Counted from the first letter of the stretch, positions 50,785 through 60,402 are shown. The stretch: DNA of 64,000 bases from GCA-2711565 sp963664245 (GCA_963664245.1 OY760934.1:3534001-3598000); one strand, 5' to 3'. Made by a program: numbers and translations. The notes: generated by a model from the sequence alone, not told the origin.

Positions 50785-53391
50785 ATGAATAATTTAACAA
50801 TAAAATCACAAGAAGTAATACAGAATGCACAGAATGTAGCATCATCGTATAATAACCAAGCGGTAAGTAATTTGCACTTATTACTGTCGTTGCTCAAAGT
50901 GGATGAAAATGTGATTCCTTTTTTGCTTAAAAGGTTTGATGTTGATATTGCCCGGCTTGAGGGGATCATTGAAGAAATTCTTGAACGCCAACCAAAAGTA
51001 AAAGGCGGGGAGATTTATTTTACCGAAGAAGCAAAAGAAACTTTTCGGAAAGCGGGGACTTTGCTCCCGGGGTTTAAAGATAATTTTATTGCTCTGGAAC
51101 ACTTATTACTAGCCATTGTTATGGGTTCTGACCGGGCTGCTGATTTGTTGAAACAGCAAGGAGTAGAAGCAATACATTTGAAAGAAGCCATTTTACAGCT
51201 TCGTAACGGCCGGAAAGTTGATTCGGCTACTGTCGAAGATACTTACAATTCGTTGGAACGTTTTGCCCGGAATTTGAATAAGGAAGCCCTGAATGGCAAA
51301 TTGGATCCGGTTATTGGACGGGATGATGAAATTCGCCGGATATTACAGATTTTATCCCGCAGAACCAAAAACAATCCTATTTTAATTGGAGAACCGGGGG
51401 TTGGTAAAACCGCTATTGCCGAAGGAATCGCTCATCGTATTATTAATGGTGATGTTCCGGAAAATCTTAAATCAAAACAAATTTTCTCTCTCGACATGGG
51501 AGCCCTGATTGCCGGGGCCAAATACAAGGGGGAGTTTGAAGAACGTTTAAAAAGTGTGGTGAAAGAAGTGGTGGACTCTGAAGGGGAAATTGTTTTGTTT
51601 ATTGACGAAATTCATACTTTAGTAGGAGCCGGTGGTGGGGAAGGAGCCATGGATGCTGCAAATATTTTAAAACCGGCACTTTCGCGTGGCGAACTCCGTG
51701 CTATTGGGGCAACAACCTTAAAAGAATACCAAAAATATTTTGAGAAAGATAAAGCCCTGGAACGCCGTTTCCAACAGGTTATGGTTAGTGAACCCGACCA
51801 GGATGATGCGGTTTCTATTTTGCGTGGATTGAAAGAAAAATATGAAAATCACCATAAAGTTCGGATTTTAGATGAAGCAATTATTTCGGCTGTTGAGCTG
51901 TCAACACGTTATATCAGTGACCGTTTTTTGCCGGATAAAGCCATTGATCTTATTGATGAGGCTGCTGCTAAACTTAGGTTGGAGATGAACTCTTTACCGG
52001 AAGAATTGGAAATGATTGAACGTAAAATCCGCCAATTGGAAATCGAACGAGAAGCAATTAAGCGCGAAAAGGACAAAGTGAAATTGCGGAAATTGAATGA
52101 GGAAATTGCCAATCTTTCCGAGCAGCGGGATGTTCAGCGTACGCGTTGGCAGGCCGAAAAGGACGTGATTGATCAAATTCAGCAGTTGAAAGTGGGCATT
52201 GAAGATTTGAAATTTAAAGCCGAGCAAGCTGAGCGTGACGGAGATTTGGGTAAAGTGGCAGAGATTAGGTACGGACGGATAAAAGAAGTTGAAGCCGAGC
52301 TTGCAAAGCAAAAGCAAAAGCTGAAAGACTTGCAAGCCGATCACCCGATGATTAACGAAGAAGTTTCAGCTTCTGAAATTGCGGAGATTGTTTCCCGCTG
52401 GACGGGCATCCCGGTATCAAAAATGCTGAAAAGTGAACGGGAGAAATTATTAAACATGGAGGATGAACTTCATAAACGGGTGGTTGGGCAGGAAGAAGCT
52501 ATTCAGGCTATCTCCGATGCCATACGACGCAGCCGGGCCGGATTGCAGGATGAACGTAAGCCCGTGGGGTCGTTTATATTTCTTGGAACAACGGGCGTGG
52601 GCAAAACAGAGCTTGCAAAAGCCTTGGCCGAATTCCTGTTTAACAATGAAGATGCCATGATCCGGATTGATATGTCGGAATACCAGGAAAGGCATTCGGT
52701 GTCGCGCCTGATCGGGGCTCCTCCGGGATATGTGGGCTATGACGAAAGCGGGCAACTTAGTGAGGCGGTTCGCCGTAAACCTTATTCAGTGGTATTGCTG
52801 GATGAGATTGAAAAGGCTCACCCCGATGTGTTCAATGTTTTGTTGCAGGTACTCGATGACGGCCGTTTGACGGATAATAAAGGTCGCTTGGTGGATTTTA
52901 AAAACACCATTGTTATCATGACTTCCAATATTGGTTCGCACATTATACAGGAAGCTTTTGATAATGATCCGCTCCAGGATATTGAAAAATTAGAAAACGA
53001 AACCAAATCAAAGGTTTTTACTTTGTTGCGAAAAACCTTGCGTCCGGAGTTTTTAAACCGGATTGATGAAATTATCATGTTTAAACCTTTGAATAAAAAC
53101 GAGATCAGGGATATTGTCCGTTTGCAATTAAAAACAGTTTTGAAAATACTTGCAAAAAACGATGTAAAACTTTCGTTTACCGATGAATTGTTGGATTATA
53201 TTGCCAGTATAGGGTTCGATCCGCAGTTTGGTGCAAGGCCCATAAAACGCGTTGTGCAGCGCAACCTATTGAATGAACTATCGAAAATGATACTGAAAGG
53301 GGAGGTTCAAAAAGATCAGGAAATAAGGATTGATTTTAAAAACGGCAGCATACAATTTGAGAATGTTTATCACTTAAAAACAACGGATTGA
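50785..53391 (+). CDS. clpB: ATP-dependent disaggregase ClpB
   Basis: ClpB (868 residues) rescues aggregated proteins with DnaK. The Clp N-domain (1-150) is followed by AAA1 with Walker A GEPGVGKT, a coiled-coil middle domain (about 410-525, rich in Glu/Lys/Arg), AAA2 with GTTGVGKT, the pore loop GAPPGYVGY and the D2 small domain at the end. The full middle domain separates it from ClpC and ClpA. The ATG was chosen because it follows a near-perfect Shine-Dalgarno. It ends in a bidirectional terminator shared with ychF. Confidence 0.96.
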   Translation: MNNLTIKSQEVIQNAQNVASSYNNQAVSNLHLLLSLLKVDENVIPFLLKRFDVDIARLEGIIEEILERQPKVKGGEIYFTEEAKETFRKAGTLLPGFKDNFIALEHLLLAIVMGSDRAADLLKQQGVEAIHLKEAILQLRNGRKVDSATVEDTYNSLERFARNLNKEALNGKLDPVIGRDDEIRRILQILSRRTKNNPILIGEPGVGKTAIAEGIAHRIINGDVPENLKSKQIFSLDMGALIAGAKYKGEFEERLKSVVKEVVDSEGEIVLFIDEIHTLVGAGGGEGAMDAANILKPALSRGELRAIGATTLKEYQKYFEKDKALERRFQQVMVSEPDQDDAVSILRGLKEKYENHHKVRILDEAIISAVELSTRYISDRFLPDKAIDLIDEAAAKLRLEMNSLPEELEMIERKIRQLEIEREAIKREKDKVKLRKLNEEIANLSEQRDVQRTRWQAEKDVIDQIQQLKVGIEDLKFKAEQAERDGDLGKVAEIRYGRIKEVEAELAKQKQKLKDLQADHPMINEEVSASEIAEIVSRWTGIPVSKMLKSEREKLLNMEDELHKRVVGQEEAIQAISDAIRRSRAGLQDERKPVGSFIFLGTTGVGKTELAKALAEFLFNNEDAMIRIDMSEYQERHSVSRLIGAPPGYVGYDESGQLSEAVRRKPYSVVLLDEIEKAHPDVFNVLLQVLDDGRLTDNKGRLVDFKNTIVIMTSNIGSHIIQEAFDNDPLQDIEKLENETKSKVFTLLRKTLRPEFLNRIDEIIMFKPLNKNEIRDIVRLQLKTVLKILAKNDVKLSFTDELLDYIASIGFDPQFGARPIKRVVQRNLLNELSKMILKGEVQKDQEIRIDFKNGSIQFENVYHLKTTD

Positions 53392-53395
53392 AATT

Positions 53396-53423
53396 AAAAA
53401 AGGAGGGAGTGCCTCCTTTTTTT
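53396..53423. terminator. bidirectional terminator between clpB and ychF
   Basis: GGAGG (53402-53406), loop GAGTG, CCTCC (53412-53416), flanked by A-run and T-run of seven. It overlaps the end of ychF. Confidence 0.85.
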
Positions 53424-54519
53424 ATACGTTAAATCTTATGTGCAAAATATCGCCATCATCAACAATGTAGTTTTTGCCTTCTACATGAAATTTTCCGGCA
53501 TCTTTTACCGCTTGTTCTGAACCGAGTTGAATGAAATCGTTGTATTTCATTACCTCGGCACGGATGAAGCCACGCTCAAGGTCGGAGTGAATGGCTCCGG
53601 CTGCTTGGGGAGCAGTCATGCCTTTTTTGATGGTCCAGGCTTTGACTTCCATTGGCCCGGCCGTAAAAAATGATTGCAGCTTTAAAATAGTATAAGCCGA
53701 TTGGATGAGTTTATTAACCCCGGGTTCTGTTAATCCGGCATCTTCAAGAAATGCGGCCCGGTCTTCTTCATCTTCCAAATCAGCAATATCGGCTTCCAGT
53801 GCCCCGGCAATAACCAGTACCTCGGCATTTTCATCTTTTACGGCTTCTTTCAGTGCATCGGAATATTTATTCCCGATGGTTGCTGAGGCTTCGTCAACAT
53901 TACAAACATAAATAACAGGCTTGGCTGTTAAAAGGCATAATTCTTCGATGTGTTTTTCGTCGCCTTCGTTAACTGGTGCCGACTTAACGGCTTTCATATT
54001 TTCGAGGTGTTCTTTGTAGATATTTAAAATCTCTAAAGCCTTTTTCGCCTCTTTATCGCCTACTTTTGCAACTTTTTCAACGCGTTTGATTTTGCGTTCG
54101 ACTAGTTCGAGATCACGAACCTGGAGTTCGAAATCAACAATTTCTTTGTCCCTGACAGGATCAATAGAGCCTTCGATATGTGGTAAATTGTCATCGTCAA
54201 AACAGCGGATAACATGGATTAGGGCATCCATTTGCTGAATATCGGCTAAAAATTTATTTCCCACGCCTTCGCCCTGGCTCGAACCTTTGGCCAGCCCTGG
54301 CAGATCAATAATTTCAACCGTTGCCGGGACGACTTTTTTTGAATGAATAAACGCATCAATTTTGAATAAACGTTCATCAGGAACATCAACTTTTCCGATG
54401 TTAGATTTAGTTGCACTAAACGCAAAGCTCGAAGATTCTGCTTTGGTGTTTGACATGCAATTGAAAATGGTAGTTTTACCAATGTTGGTTAAGCCAATAA
54501 TGCCACAGTTTAAAGCCAT
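53422..54519 (-). CDS. ychF: ribosome-associated GTPase/ATPase YchF
   Basis: YchF (365 residues) is the OLA1-type member of the Obg family that prefers ATP. The G1 motif is GLTNIGKTT near residues 9-17 (most homologues have GLPNVGKST), G3 is DLPGLAKGSSQGEGVG, and the G4 NVDEA replaces NKxD. A coiled-coil insertion and a C-terminal TGS-like domain (AWTIKKGMTAPQAAG) are present. It regulates translation or stress responses; the exact role is not settled. Its -7 box lies 24 bp upstream. Confidence 0.94.
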   Translation of the reverse strand: MALNCGIIGLTNIGKTTIFNCMSNTKAESSSFAFSATKSNIGKVDVPDERLFKIDAFIHSKKVVPATVEIIDLPGLAKGSSQGEGVGNKFLADIQQMDALIHVIRCFDDDNLPHIEGSIDPVRDKEIVDFELQVRDLELVERKIKRVEKVAKVGDKEAKKALEILNIYKEHLENMKAVKSAPVNEGDEKHIEELCLLTAKPVIYVCNVDEASATIGNKYSDALKEAVKDENAEVLVIAGALEADIADLEDEEDRAAFLEDAGLTEPGVNKLIQSAYTILKLQSFFTAGPMEVKAWTIKKGMTAPQAAGAIHSDLERGFIRAEVMKYNDFIQLGSEQAVKDAGKFHVEGKNYIVDDGDILHIRFNV

Positions 54520-54542
54520 TTTTTCTGTTTTAGATTTGGCTG

Positions 54543-54550
54543 CAAAGATA
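54543..54550 (-). promoter_or_regulatory. candidate -7 box of ychF
   Basis: The minus strand reads TATCTTTG (TAnnTTTG), 23 bp before the ychF start codon. Confidence 0.55.
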
Positions 54551-54596
54551 GTTAATAAGTTAATTGAGCGTTTGTAAAAGAAGGAGAGAATTTAAA

Positions 54597-54623
54597 TTAA
54601 AGGGCACTAAAAGTGCCCTTTAA
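54597..54623 (-). terminator. terminator after the NigD-like lipoprotein gene
   Basis: TTAAAGGGCACT (54597-54608) pairs with AGTGCCCTTTAA (54612-54623), a 12-bp perfect stem with a 3-nt loop. On the minus strand the tail is T-rich but interrupted. Confidence 0.7.
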
Positions 54624-54626
54624 ATA

Positions 54627-55361
54627 TCATTTAATTTTAGCGTTGTTGAGGTTCTTTAAATTCAAGATTTTATTTGTTGGGGGCAATTCATTTGCTTCGA
54701 ATGTATAGGTGCCTTCCCATTCAATAGGTCTGTTTCTGTAGTCATTGGTTTGTAGAACAAAGGTTACCGACTCCTCATCAGCTTCTTTTAAGCTTTCCAG
54801 ATTGAACGACATGATGCCTTGATATATGTACGTTTGCCGGTCATTTTTGTCATTATGTTTTAGCTCCAAAATAATTCGGTTTTCTCCATCTACCGGTTTC
54901 CCAATAGGTCTGACTAAGTTTACCAGATGTACCGAATCCTGGCCATAAAATTCAAACAATATGTTCAGGTGTTTTTCCGACATCCAAATGGCCTGTTCAT
55001 TTGTATAAATAAAATCGTTTCCGATACTGTCTTGATTTTGTTCGGTGAGTTCCAGAATATCTTTGGTGATGATTTTTTCGATATCGATCATGTTTACGTT
55101 AGCTGAATCAATATCGGTTTTTGCAATCACAGTGTAAGTTGCAATCACCCGATCTTCGTTTTCAACATCACCTTCGTAATAAAGGGTTATCGGTGATAGC
55201 TTCATCCCATTATCCAAATCTACAACAAACCCAAATTCGTTAATATCTGTTTCGTTAATTGTTCCTGCTTTTGAAAAAATGGGATCTGATCCTTCGTCAT
55301 CACTACAAGCCACCAATAATATTATGGCTAGCAAGCTCCATAAAGTAATTTTTTTCATCAT
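54627..55361 (-). CDS. NigD-like surface lipoprotein
   Basis: This 244-residue lipoprotein has lipobox LVACSDDEGSD with the Cys near residue 19. The acidic run after it fits the lipoprotein export signal that sends Bacteroidota lipoproteins to the cell surface. The first mature domain (about 35-90, ETDINEFGFVVDLDNG) and the second (about 120-235) fit the NigD-like family, named from a Bacteroides bacteriocin/nig locus, whose molecular role is unclear. The gene stands alone between ychF and rpsA and is terminated by a strong hairpin. Confidence 0.72.
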   Translation of the reverse strand: MMKKITLWSLLAIILLVACSDDEGSDPIFSKAGTINETDINEFGFVVDLDNGMKLSPITLYYEGDVENEDRVIATYTVIAKTDIDSANVNMIDIEKIITKDILELTEQNQDSIGNDFIYTNEQAIWMSEKHLNILFEFYGQDSVHLVNLVRPIGKPVDGENRIILELKHNDKNDRQTYIYQGIMSFNLESLKEADEESVTFVLQTNDYRNRPIEWEGTYTFEANELPPTNKILNLKNLNNAKIK

Positions 55362-55471
55362 TGTTTAATTTTTTTGCCTTTAATATTTTCTTCTTAGATG
55401 AGAAAAAACAGTTTTTGGTTGCGTGTTTCCGGTAATCTTTTTTGATGTTTCTGTTTAATGAACCATATTTC

Positions 55472-55502
55472 TTTGATTTAATGAAAATTATATCTACTTT
55501 TG
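55472..55502 (+). promoter_or_regulatory. rpsA promoter
   Basis: TTTG (55472-55475), exactly 19 nt, TACTTTTG (55495-55502). Both boxes match the Bacteroidota consensus exactly. The transcript would have a leader of roughly 120 nt before the rpsA ATG. Confidence 0.75.
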
Positions 55503-55632
55503 CACGCTCATTTTAGGTGCTCCGGGTTTGGTTAATAAATTCTAAAATCAAACACTTAAAATTAAATTAAAGTTTAACCCGTTCCAGGATCAATAAACCG
55601 GAAATTGTAAAAGGGACACAAAGTAAATTTGA

Positions 55633-57720
55633 ATGGCAGAAAATAACGAAGACATTCAAAAAGATGTTGAAAAAACAGAAGAAGCAAAAGCAGAAGCTGT
55701 TGTAGAAAATCAAGAAGAAACTCCCACCGAAGAGGTAAAAGAAACCCCGGAAGTTAAAGAAGAACAAGAAGCCCCTGTTGAAGTAAAAGAGGAAGCTGTT
55801 GAAGTAGCAGAAGAAGCTATTGCAGAAGCCCCCTCTGAAGAAACTGTAGAGGCTAAGGAAGAGGTAAAAGAAGAAGCTCCTGTCGCAGAAGAAACTGCTC
55901 CTGAAGCTAAAGAAGAAAAATCTCCTAAAGTTCCTGAAGATTTTGATTGGGATTCTCTTGGAAAAAAACAAGAAGCGTATTCTGAAGGTGATCGCGCAAA
56001 ATTAGAGGACATTTACAACAAAACCTTGAGTGCTATTGTTGAACACGAAGTAGTTGACGGTACTGTTGTAAGCAAAAACAATCGCGAGGTGGTTGTTAAC
56101 ATTGGTTTTAAATCAGACGGTGTTATTGCGCTAAACGAATTGCGTTACAATCCGGATTTAAAAGTTGGCGACAAAATTGAAGTTTATGTAGAAAGTCAGG
56201 AAGATCCAAACGGTCAATTGATTTTATCTCATAAAAAAGCCCGTACTTTAAAATCTTGGGAAAGAGTAAATGATGCTCATGATAAAGATGAAATCATCAA
56301 CGGTTATGTTAAATGCCGTACCAAAGGTGGTTTAATCGTAGATGTGTTTGGTATTGAAGCTTTCTTGCCGGGTTCGCAAATTGATGTGAAACCTATCCGC
56401 GATTACGATATTTATGTGGATAAAACAATGGAATTTAAAGTGGTTAAAATCAACCATGAGTACAAAAACGTTGTTGTTTCTCATAAAGCTCTTATCGAAG
56501 ACGAGCTTGAACACCAAAAAGCAGAGATTATTTCTAAACTTGAAAAAGGTCAGGTTCTTGAAGGAACCGTTAAAAACATTACCTCTTACGGTGTATTTAT
56601 CGACCTTGGTGGTGTTGATGGATTAATCCATATTACCGACCTTTCTTGGGGACGTATTAACCACCCTGAGGAAATCGTTAAATTGGATGAAAAAATCAAA
56701 GTGGTTATCCTCGACTTTGATGACAATAAAAAACGTATTGCTTTAGGATTGAAACAATTAACCCCACACCCATGGGATGCATTGGATGAAAAACTTGATG
56801 TTGGCGACAAAGTAAAAGGTAAAGTTGTTGTAATTGCCGACTATGGTGCATTTATTGAAATTGCTCCGGGTGTTGAAGGTTTGATCCACGTTTCAGAAAT
56901 GTCATGGTCGCAACATTTGCGCACTGCACAAGATTTCTTGAATGTAGGCGATGAGGTAGAAGCTCAAATTCTTACCCTCGATCGCGAAGAGCGCAAAATG
57001 TCATTAGGAATGAAACAATTAATTCCTGATCCATGGTCAAACATTCAGGATCGTTATCCTAAAAACTCTAAACATACAGCTACCGTTCGTAACTTCACTA
57101 ACTTCGGTATTTTTGTTGAGTTGGAAGAAGGTGTTGACGGACTGATCCATATTTCTGACCTTTCTTGGTCTAAAAAAATCAAACACCCTGCCGAGTTCAC
57201 TAAAATTGGTGAAACCATTGAGGTGATTGTTTTAGAGGTTGATGAAGAAAACAGAAGGTTGAGTTTGGGACACAAACAATTGGAAGAAAATCCATGGGAT
57301 GTGTTCGAAACAGTGTTTACTTTAAATTCGGTTCATAAAGGAACCATTATTAGCATGAATGATAAAGGTGGTGTTGTTGCACTTCCTTATGGTGTAGAAG
57401 GATTTGTTCCGAGCCGTCATTTAATGAAAGAAGACAAATCGACTGCAAAAGTTGATGAAGCTCTTGATTTTAAAGTAATCGAGTTCTCAAAAGAAAACAA
57501 AAAAATCATTCTTTCTCACAGCCGCATCTTCCAAGATGAACAACATGCTGAAAAAGCAAAAGAAACTGCTAAAGCGAAAAACGAAGAGCGTTCAACTAAA
57601 AAAGCGGTTCGCCAAATTAAAGATAACTTAGAGAAAACAACTTTGGGTGATCTTGATGCATTAGCAAATCTTAAATCTGAAATGGAAGAATCAGAAAAGA
57701 AAGAAAAAGAAAACAAATAA
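55633..57720 (+). CDS. rpsA: 30S ribosomal protein S1 with acidic N-terminal extension
   Basis: S1 binds mRNA on the small ribosomal subunit and is important for initiation on leaders with weak Shine-Dalgarno sites, as is usual in Bacteroidota. This 695-residue protein has six S1 domains (from about residue 135 on), including VLEGTVKNITSYGVFIDL and KVKGKVVVIADYGAFIE. The first 100 residues are a low-complexity Glu/Lys/Val/Ala/Pro segment with repeated EVKE and EEA units; the protein is longer than the usual S1. The C-terminus is also highly charged. The start is supported by the promoter upstream. Confidence 0.95.
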   Translation: MAENNEDIQKDVEKTEEAKAEAVVENQEETPTEEVKETPEVKEEQEAPVEVKEEAVEVAEEAIAEAPSEETVEAKEEVKEEAPVAEETAPEAKEEKSPKVPEDFDWDSLGKKQEAYSEGDRAKLEDIYNKTLSAIVEHEVVDGTVVSKNNREVVVNIGFKSDGVIALNELRYNPDLKVGDKIEVYVESQEDPNGQLILSHKKARTLKSWERVNDAHDKDEIINGYVKCRTKGGLIVDVFGIEAFLPGSQIDVKPIRDYDIYVDKTMEFKVVKINHEYKNVVVSHKALIEDELEHQKAEIISKLEKGQVLEGTVKNITSYGVFIDLGGVDGLIHITDLSWGRINHPEEIVKLDEKIKVVILDFDDNKKRIALGLKQLTPHPWDALDEKLDVGDKVKGKVVVIADYGAFIEIAPGVEGLIHVSEMSWSQHLRTAQDFLNVGDEVEAQILTLDREERKMSLGMKQLIPDPWSNIQDRYPKNSKHTATVRNFTNFGIFVELEEGVDGLIHISDLSWSKKIKHPAEFTKIGETIEVIVLEVDEENRRLSLGHKQLEENPWDVFETVFTLNSVHKGTIISMNDKGGVVALPYGVEGFVPSRHLMKEDKSTAKVDEALDFKVIEFSKENKKIILSHSRIFQDEQHAEKAKETAKAKNEERSTKKAVRQIKDNLEKTTLGDLDALANLKSEMEESEKKEKENK

Positions 57721-57741
57721 GATGATTCAGTCTTTATAAAT

Positions 57742-57773
57742 AAAAAGCTGCTACTACATGGCAGCTTTTTTTT
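57742..57773 (+). terminator. intrinsic terminator after rpsA
   Basis: AAAAAGCTGC (57742-57751) pairs with GCAGCTTTTT (57761-57770) over a 9-nt loop, followed by more T. Confidence 0.85.
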
Positions 57774-57845
57774 ATTTTTACCAAAAAGCAAGGCTGAATT
57801 GTTGAGAATGCACGTTTTGGCAGGTTCAATCTTCAGCTTAATATT

Positions 57846-58766
57846 ATGAAATTTAGTGTTCACGTTTTAGGATCGGGATCGGCGTTGCCTACGGTTAAAC
57901 GCGGCCCAAGCGCGCAGGTTGTTAACCTTCATGGGAAACCAATGTTGGTTGATTGTGGTGAAGGAACCCAGCTCCGCTTGCGGCAAAATAAAATCAAGAT
58001 GCAGCAAATCACCCATCTGTTTATTTCTCATTTGCATGGCGATCATTTTTTTGGTTTGGTGGGCTTGATTTCTACGCTTCATTTGCTGGGTCGAACCAAA
58101 CCGATGTACGTTTATGCGCCGGAAGGATTGGAAAAAGTAATCAGGGAGCAATTTAAACTATCATCAACCTATTTGCAGTTCGAGTTAAATTTTGTGGTTC
58201 TGAAAAAGAATCAAATGGACTTACTAATTGATGAAGAAAATTACCATGTTTATTCTTTTCCGGTAGAACATTCTATTCCAACCTGGGGCTTTCTTTTCAA
58301 GGAAAAACCATTGCGGGTAAAACTTAAAAAATCGTTTATTGAAAGCCATCGCCCGGATGTAGGATGGATTAAACGGATTATTGATGGAGAAGATTACGTT
58401 AATGAAGCCGGCGAGCGCTTTTTGAATACTGATATTACCCATCCGCCACGTGAAGCTGTTTCGTATGCTTACTGTTCAGATACCCGCTATGCCGAAAGCA
58501 TTATTGAATATATAAAAGGCGCCACCTTGTTGTACCACGAAGCTTCGTTTGCCAACGATTTAAGATCGCAGGCCAAGGCCAGGTTTCATTCTACCGCCGG
58601 ACAGGCTGCAATGATTGCCCAAAAAGCAGCCGTAAAACAGTTGATGATCGGCCATTTTTCGGCCCGTTATAAAAAAGATATTACCTGCCTTTTACTTGAG
58701 GCTCAAACTGTGTTTGAAAATACCATCGCTGCTGAAGACGGGAAGTGTGTTGTTTTGGCAGATTGA
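57846..58766 (+). CDS. rnz: ribonuclease Z
   Basis: RNase Z (306 residues) removes the 3' trailer of tRNA precursors. The metallo-beta-lactamase motif is HLHGDH at 62-67, with further metal ligands in the VEHSIP, SDTRY and HFSARY regions. The length of about 300 residues fits the short bacterial form. It follows rpsA by 125 bp after a terminator. I see no promoter box as good as that of rpsA. Confidence 0.93.
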   Translation: MKFSVHVLGSGSALPTVKRGPSAQVVNLHGKPMLVDCGEGTQLRLRQNKIKMQQITHLFISHLHGDHFFGLVGLISTLHLLGRTKPMYVYAPEGLEKVIREQFKLSSTYLQFELNFVVLKKNQMDLLIDEENYHVYSFPVEHSIPTWGFLFKEKPLRVKLKKSFIESHRPDVGWIKRIIDGEDYVNEAGERFLNTDITHPPREAVSYAYCSDTRYAESIIEYIKGATLLYHEASFANDLRSQAKARFHSTAGQAAMIAQKAAVKQLMIGHFSARYKKDITCLLLEAQTVFENTIAAEDGKCVVLAD

Positions 58767-58793
58767 TGATAAAAAGCTTTAAGAAATTATAAA

Positions 58794-58830
58794 AAAAGAG
58801 GTTATAAATTCTAGTAACATAACCTCTTTT
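58794..58830. terminator. bidirectional terminator between rnz and the M56 gene
   Basis: AAAAGAGGTTAT (58794-58805) pairs with ATAACCTCTTTT (58819-58830), 12 bp, usable in both directions. Confidence 0.8.
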
Positions 58831-58857
58831 ATGTTTAATTTGTTTTGAAATTTTGTG

Positions 58858-60402
58858 TTAAAATTCGATCCGGAGAATATAATCTACGGGTACGGCTTTT
58901 CCCCGTTGTTTCCCGGGTTTCCATGTGCTCATGTTGTACACAATTTTTGTTGCAAATGAGGCCGCTGCATCGTTGTCTTTTTCAATTATCCTGACATTTG
59001 AGGGATTTCCGTTTTCATCAATTGTAAAACCAATTTTAACGTTCCCTTTTATGTTAGATTTACTCTGCTTCATTTTATTAATGTAGTTTCCCAGTGCATT
59101 AAATCCGCCCGGGTATTCCGGCATTTGCTCAACAATTACAAATACTTCTTCTCCCTTTTTCTTTGAAGTTGGAATGTCTGTTTTTTTTGTTGAAGCGTAT
59201 TTCTTGTCCATTAAAATATTTTGGTCAAGGTAAATGCTGTTACGCTTCATTGTGATTCTGTTATTCATAAAAAAGAGATCCTCTTCAGTTAGCGTGAGTG
59301 TTTTCATGCCAACATAAGAAAATACGAGCTGGTCTTCTTTTGATAAGTTAATTGATAAGTTGCCTTCAGTGTCGGTAACTGTACCTATTGTTGTTCCTTT
59401 AACCAGAACACTTACTCCGGGCATCGCTTTTTTGTTTTCATCCACAACTTTCCCCTTAAAGTTGAAGTCCTTGGCATCTTTATTTGTTGTAGCTGCCTGA
59501 GCAAGACTTACTTCTTTTACTTCATAATTAGGATTTGCAAAAGCGGATAATAAAATCGCCAGAGCCGGTATTGCCCAAGTTAGCTTGAGCTTTTTAATTT
59601 TAGGTGTTTTTTGTTTTGTCATCATTTTAAATCTATTTGTATTAATCCCGAAATTTAAATTATTGGCAAATCCAATAACCTGTATTCCCATTAACTGATT
59701 AATTAGTAAAGCCTGGTACTTTCCAATGTGGTTTCCGTTTGAGATAACCCCGTGGTCGGCTAAATACTCATGATTAAGTTTAATAGAATGTTCAAACAAC
59801 CAAATAATTGGATTGAACCAGAAGATGACTGTTAACAGTTCAATGATAAGCAAGTCAACCCAGTGTTTCTCACGAATGTGCACTTTCTCGTGAGCCAGAA
59901 TTTCCGGCAGGTTTTCCTGTTTATAAATTGTAGGATGTAAAAAAACAACGTTGAAAAAAGAAAATGGTAAATTATATTTCTCCGTTACAACAATCTGTAA
60001 ACCATCCAATATCGTATTCTTGTTTCGTAGCACCAAAAGTGTTAACCGGGTGGTCTGAAAGAGGAGCCTTGAAAATAAAATCACTGCTCCGGAAATGTAT
60101 ATAAAGAATAGTATTTCGAGCCAATTTAATGCGTGTGTTGTTTGAATATTGGAATTAATATTCGGTTGGAGCGCTTTGTATGAAGGTTCAATTTCTGTAA
60201 TGAGGTTACTGTTGACTACTTCGGTAAGAACCGTATATTGAATTGGAAGTGCTGGTATCAGAACCGAAGATATTATCGCAAATAAAAGATAAACACGGTT
60301 AGAAATAAAATAAGTATCGTTTTTAAGAAAAACCCAATACACCAGATACATTAGTATCAGGCATAAGGAGGAGTGAAGCAATAAGGTTAGTAAATTACTC
60401 AT
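58858..60402 (-). CDS. M56 (BlaR1-like) sensor protease with TonB-type C-terminus
   Basis: This 514-residue membrane protein has four TM segments (about 5-25, 37-52, 93-112, 274-290). The cytoplasmic zinc protease HEKVH (H171, E172, H175), with a likely third ligand near E212 (NHEYLAD), is of the BlaR1/MecR1 M56 type. After the last TM lie a carboxypeptidase-regulatory-like domain (about 312-395) and a TonB C-terminal-like domain (about 428-514, MPEYPGG... WKPGKQRGKAVPVDYILRI) on the outer side in place of a penicillin-binding sensor. The signal is therefore not obviously a beta-lactam. It overlaps blaI by 8 bp. Confidence 0.88.
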   Translation of the reverse strand: MSNLLTLLLHSSLCLILMYLVYWVFLKNDTYFISNRVYLLFAIISSVLIPALPIQYTVLTEVVNSNLITEIEPSYKALQPNINSNIQTTHALNWLEILFFIYISGAVILFSRLLFQTTRLTLLVLRNKNTILDGLQIVVTEKYNLPFSFFNVVFLHPTIYKQENLPEILAHEKVHIREKHWVDLLIIELLTVIFWFNPIIWLFEHSIKLNHEYLADHGVISNGNHIGKYQALLINQLMGIQVIGFANNLNFGINTNRFKMMTKQKTPKIKKLKLTWAIPALAILLSAFANPNYEVKEVSLAQAATTNKDAKDFNFKGKVVDENKKAMPGVSVLVKGTTIGTVTDTEGNLSINLSKEDQLVFSYVGMKTLTLTEEDLFFMNNRITMKRNSIYLDQNILMDKKYASTKKTDIPTSKKKGEEVFVIVEQMPEYPGGFNALGNYINKMKQSKSNIKGNVKIGFTIDENGNPSNVRIIEKDNDAAASFATKIVYNMSTWKPGKQRGKAVPVDYILRIEF

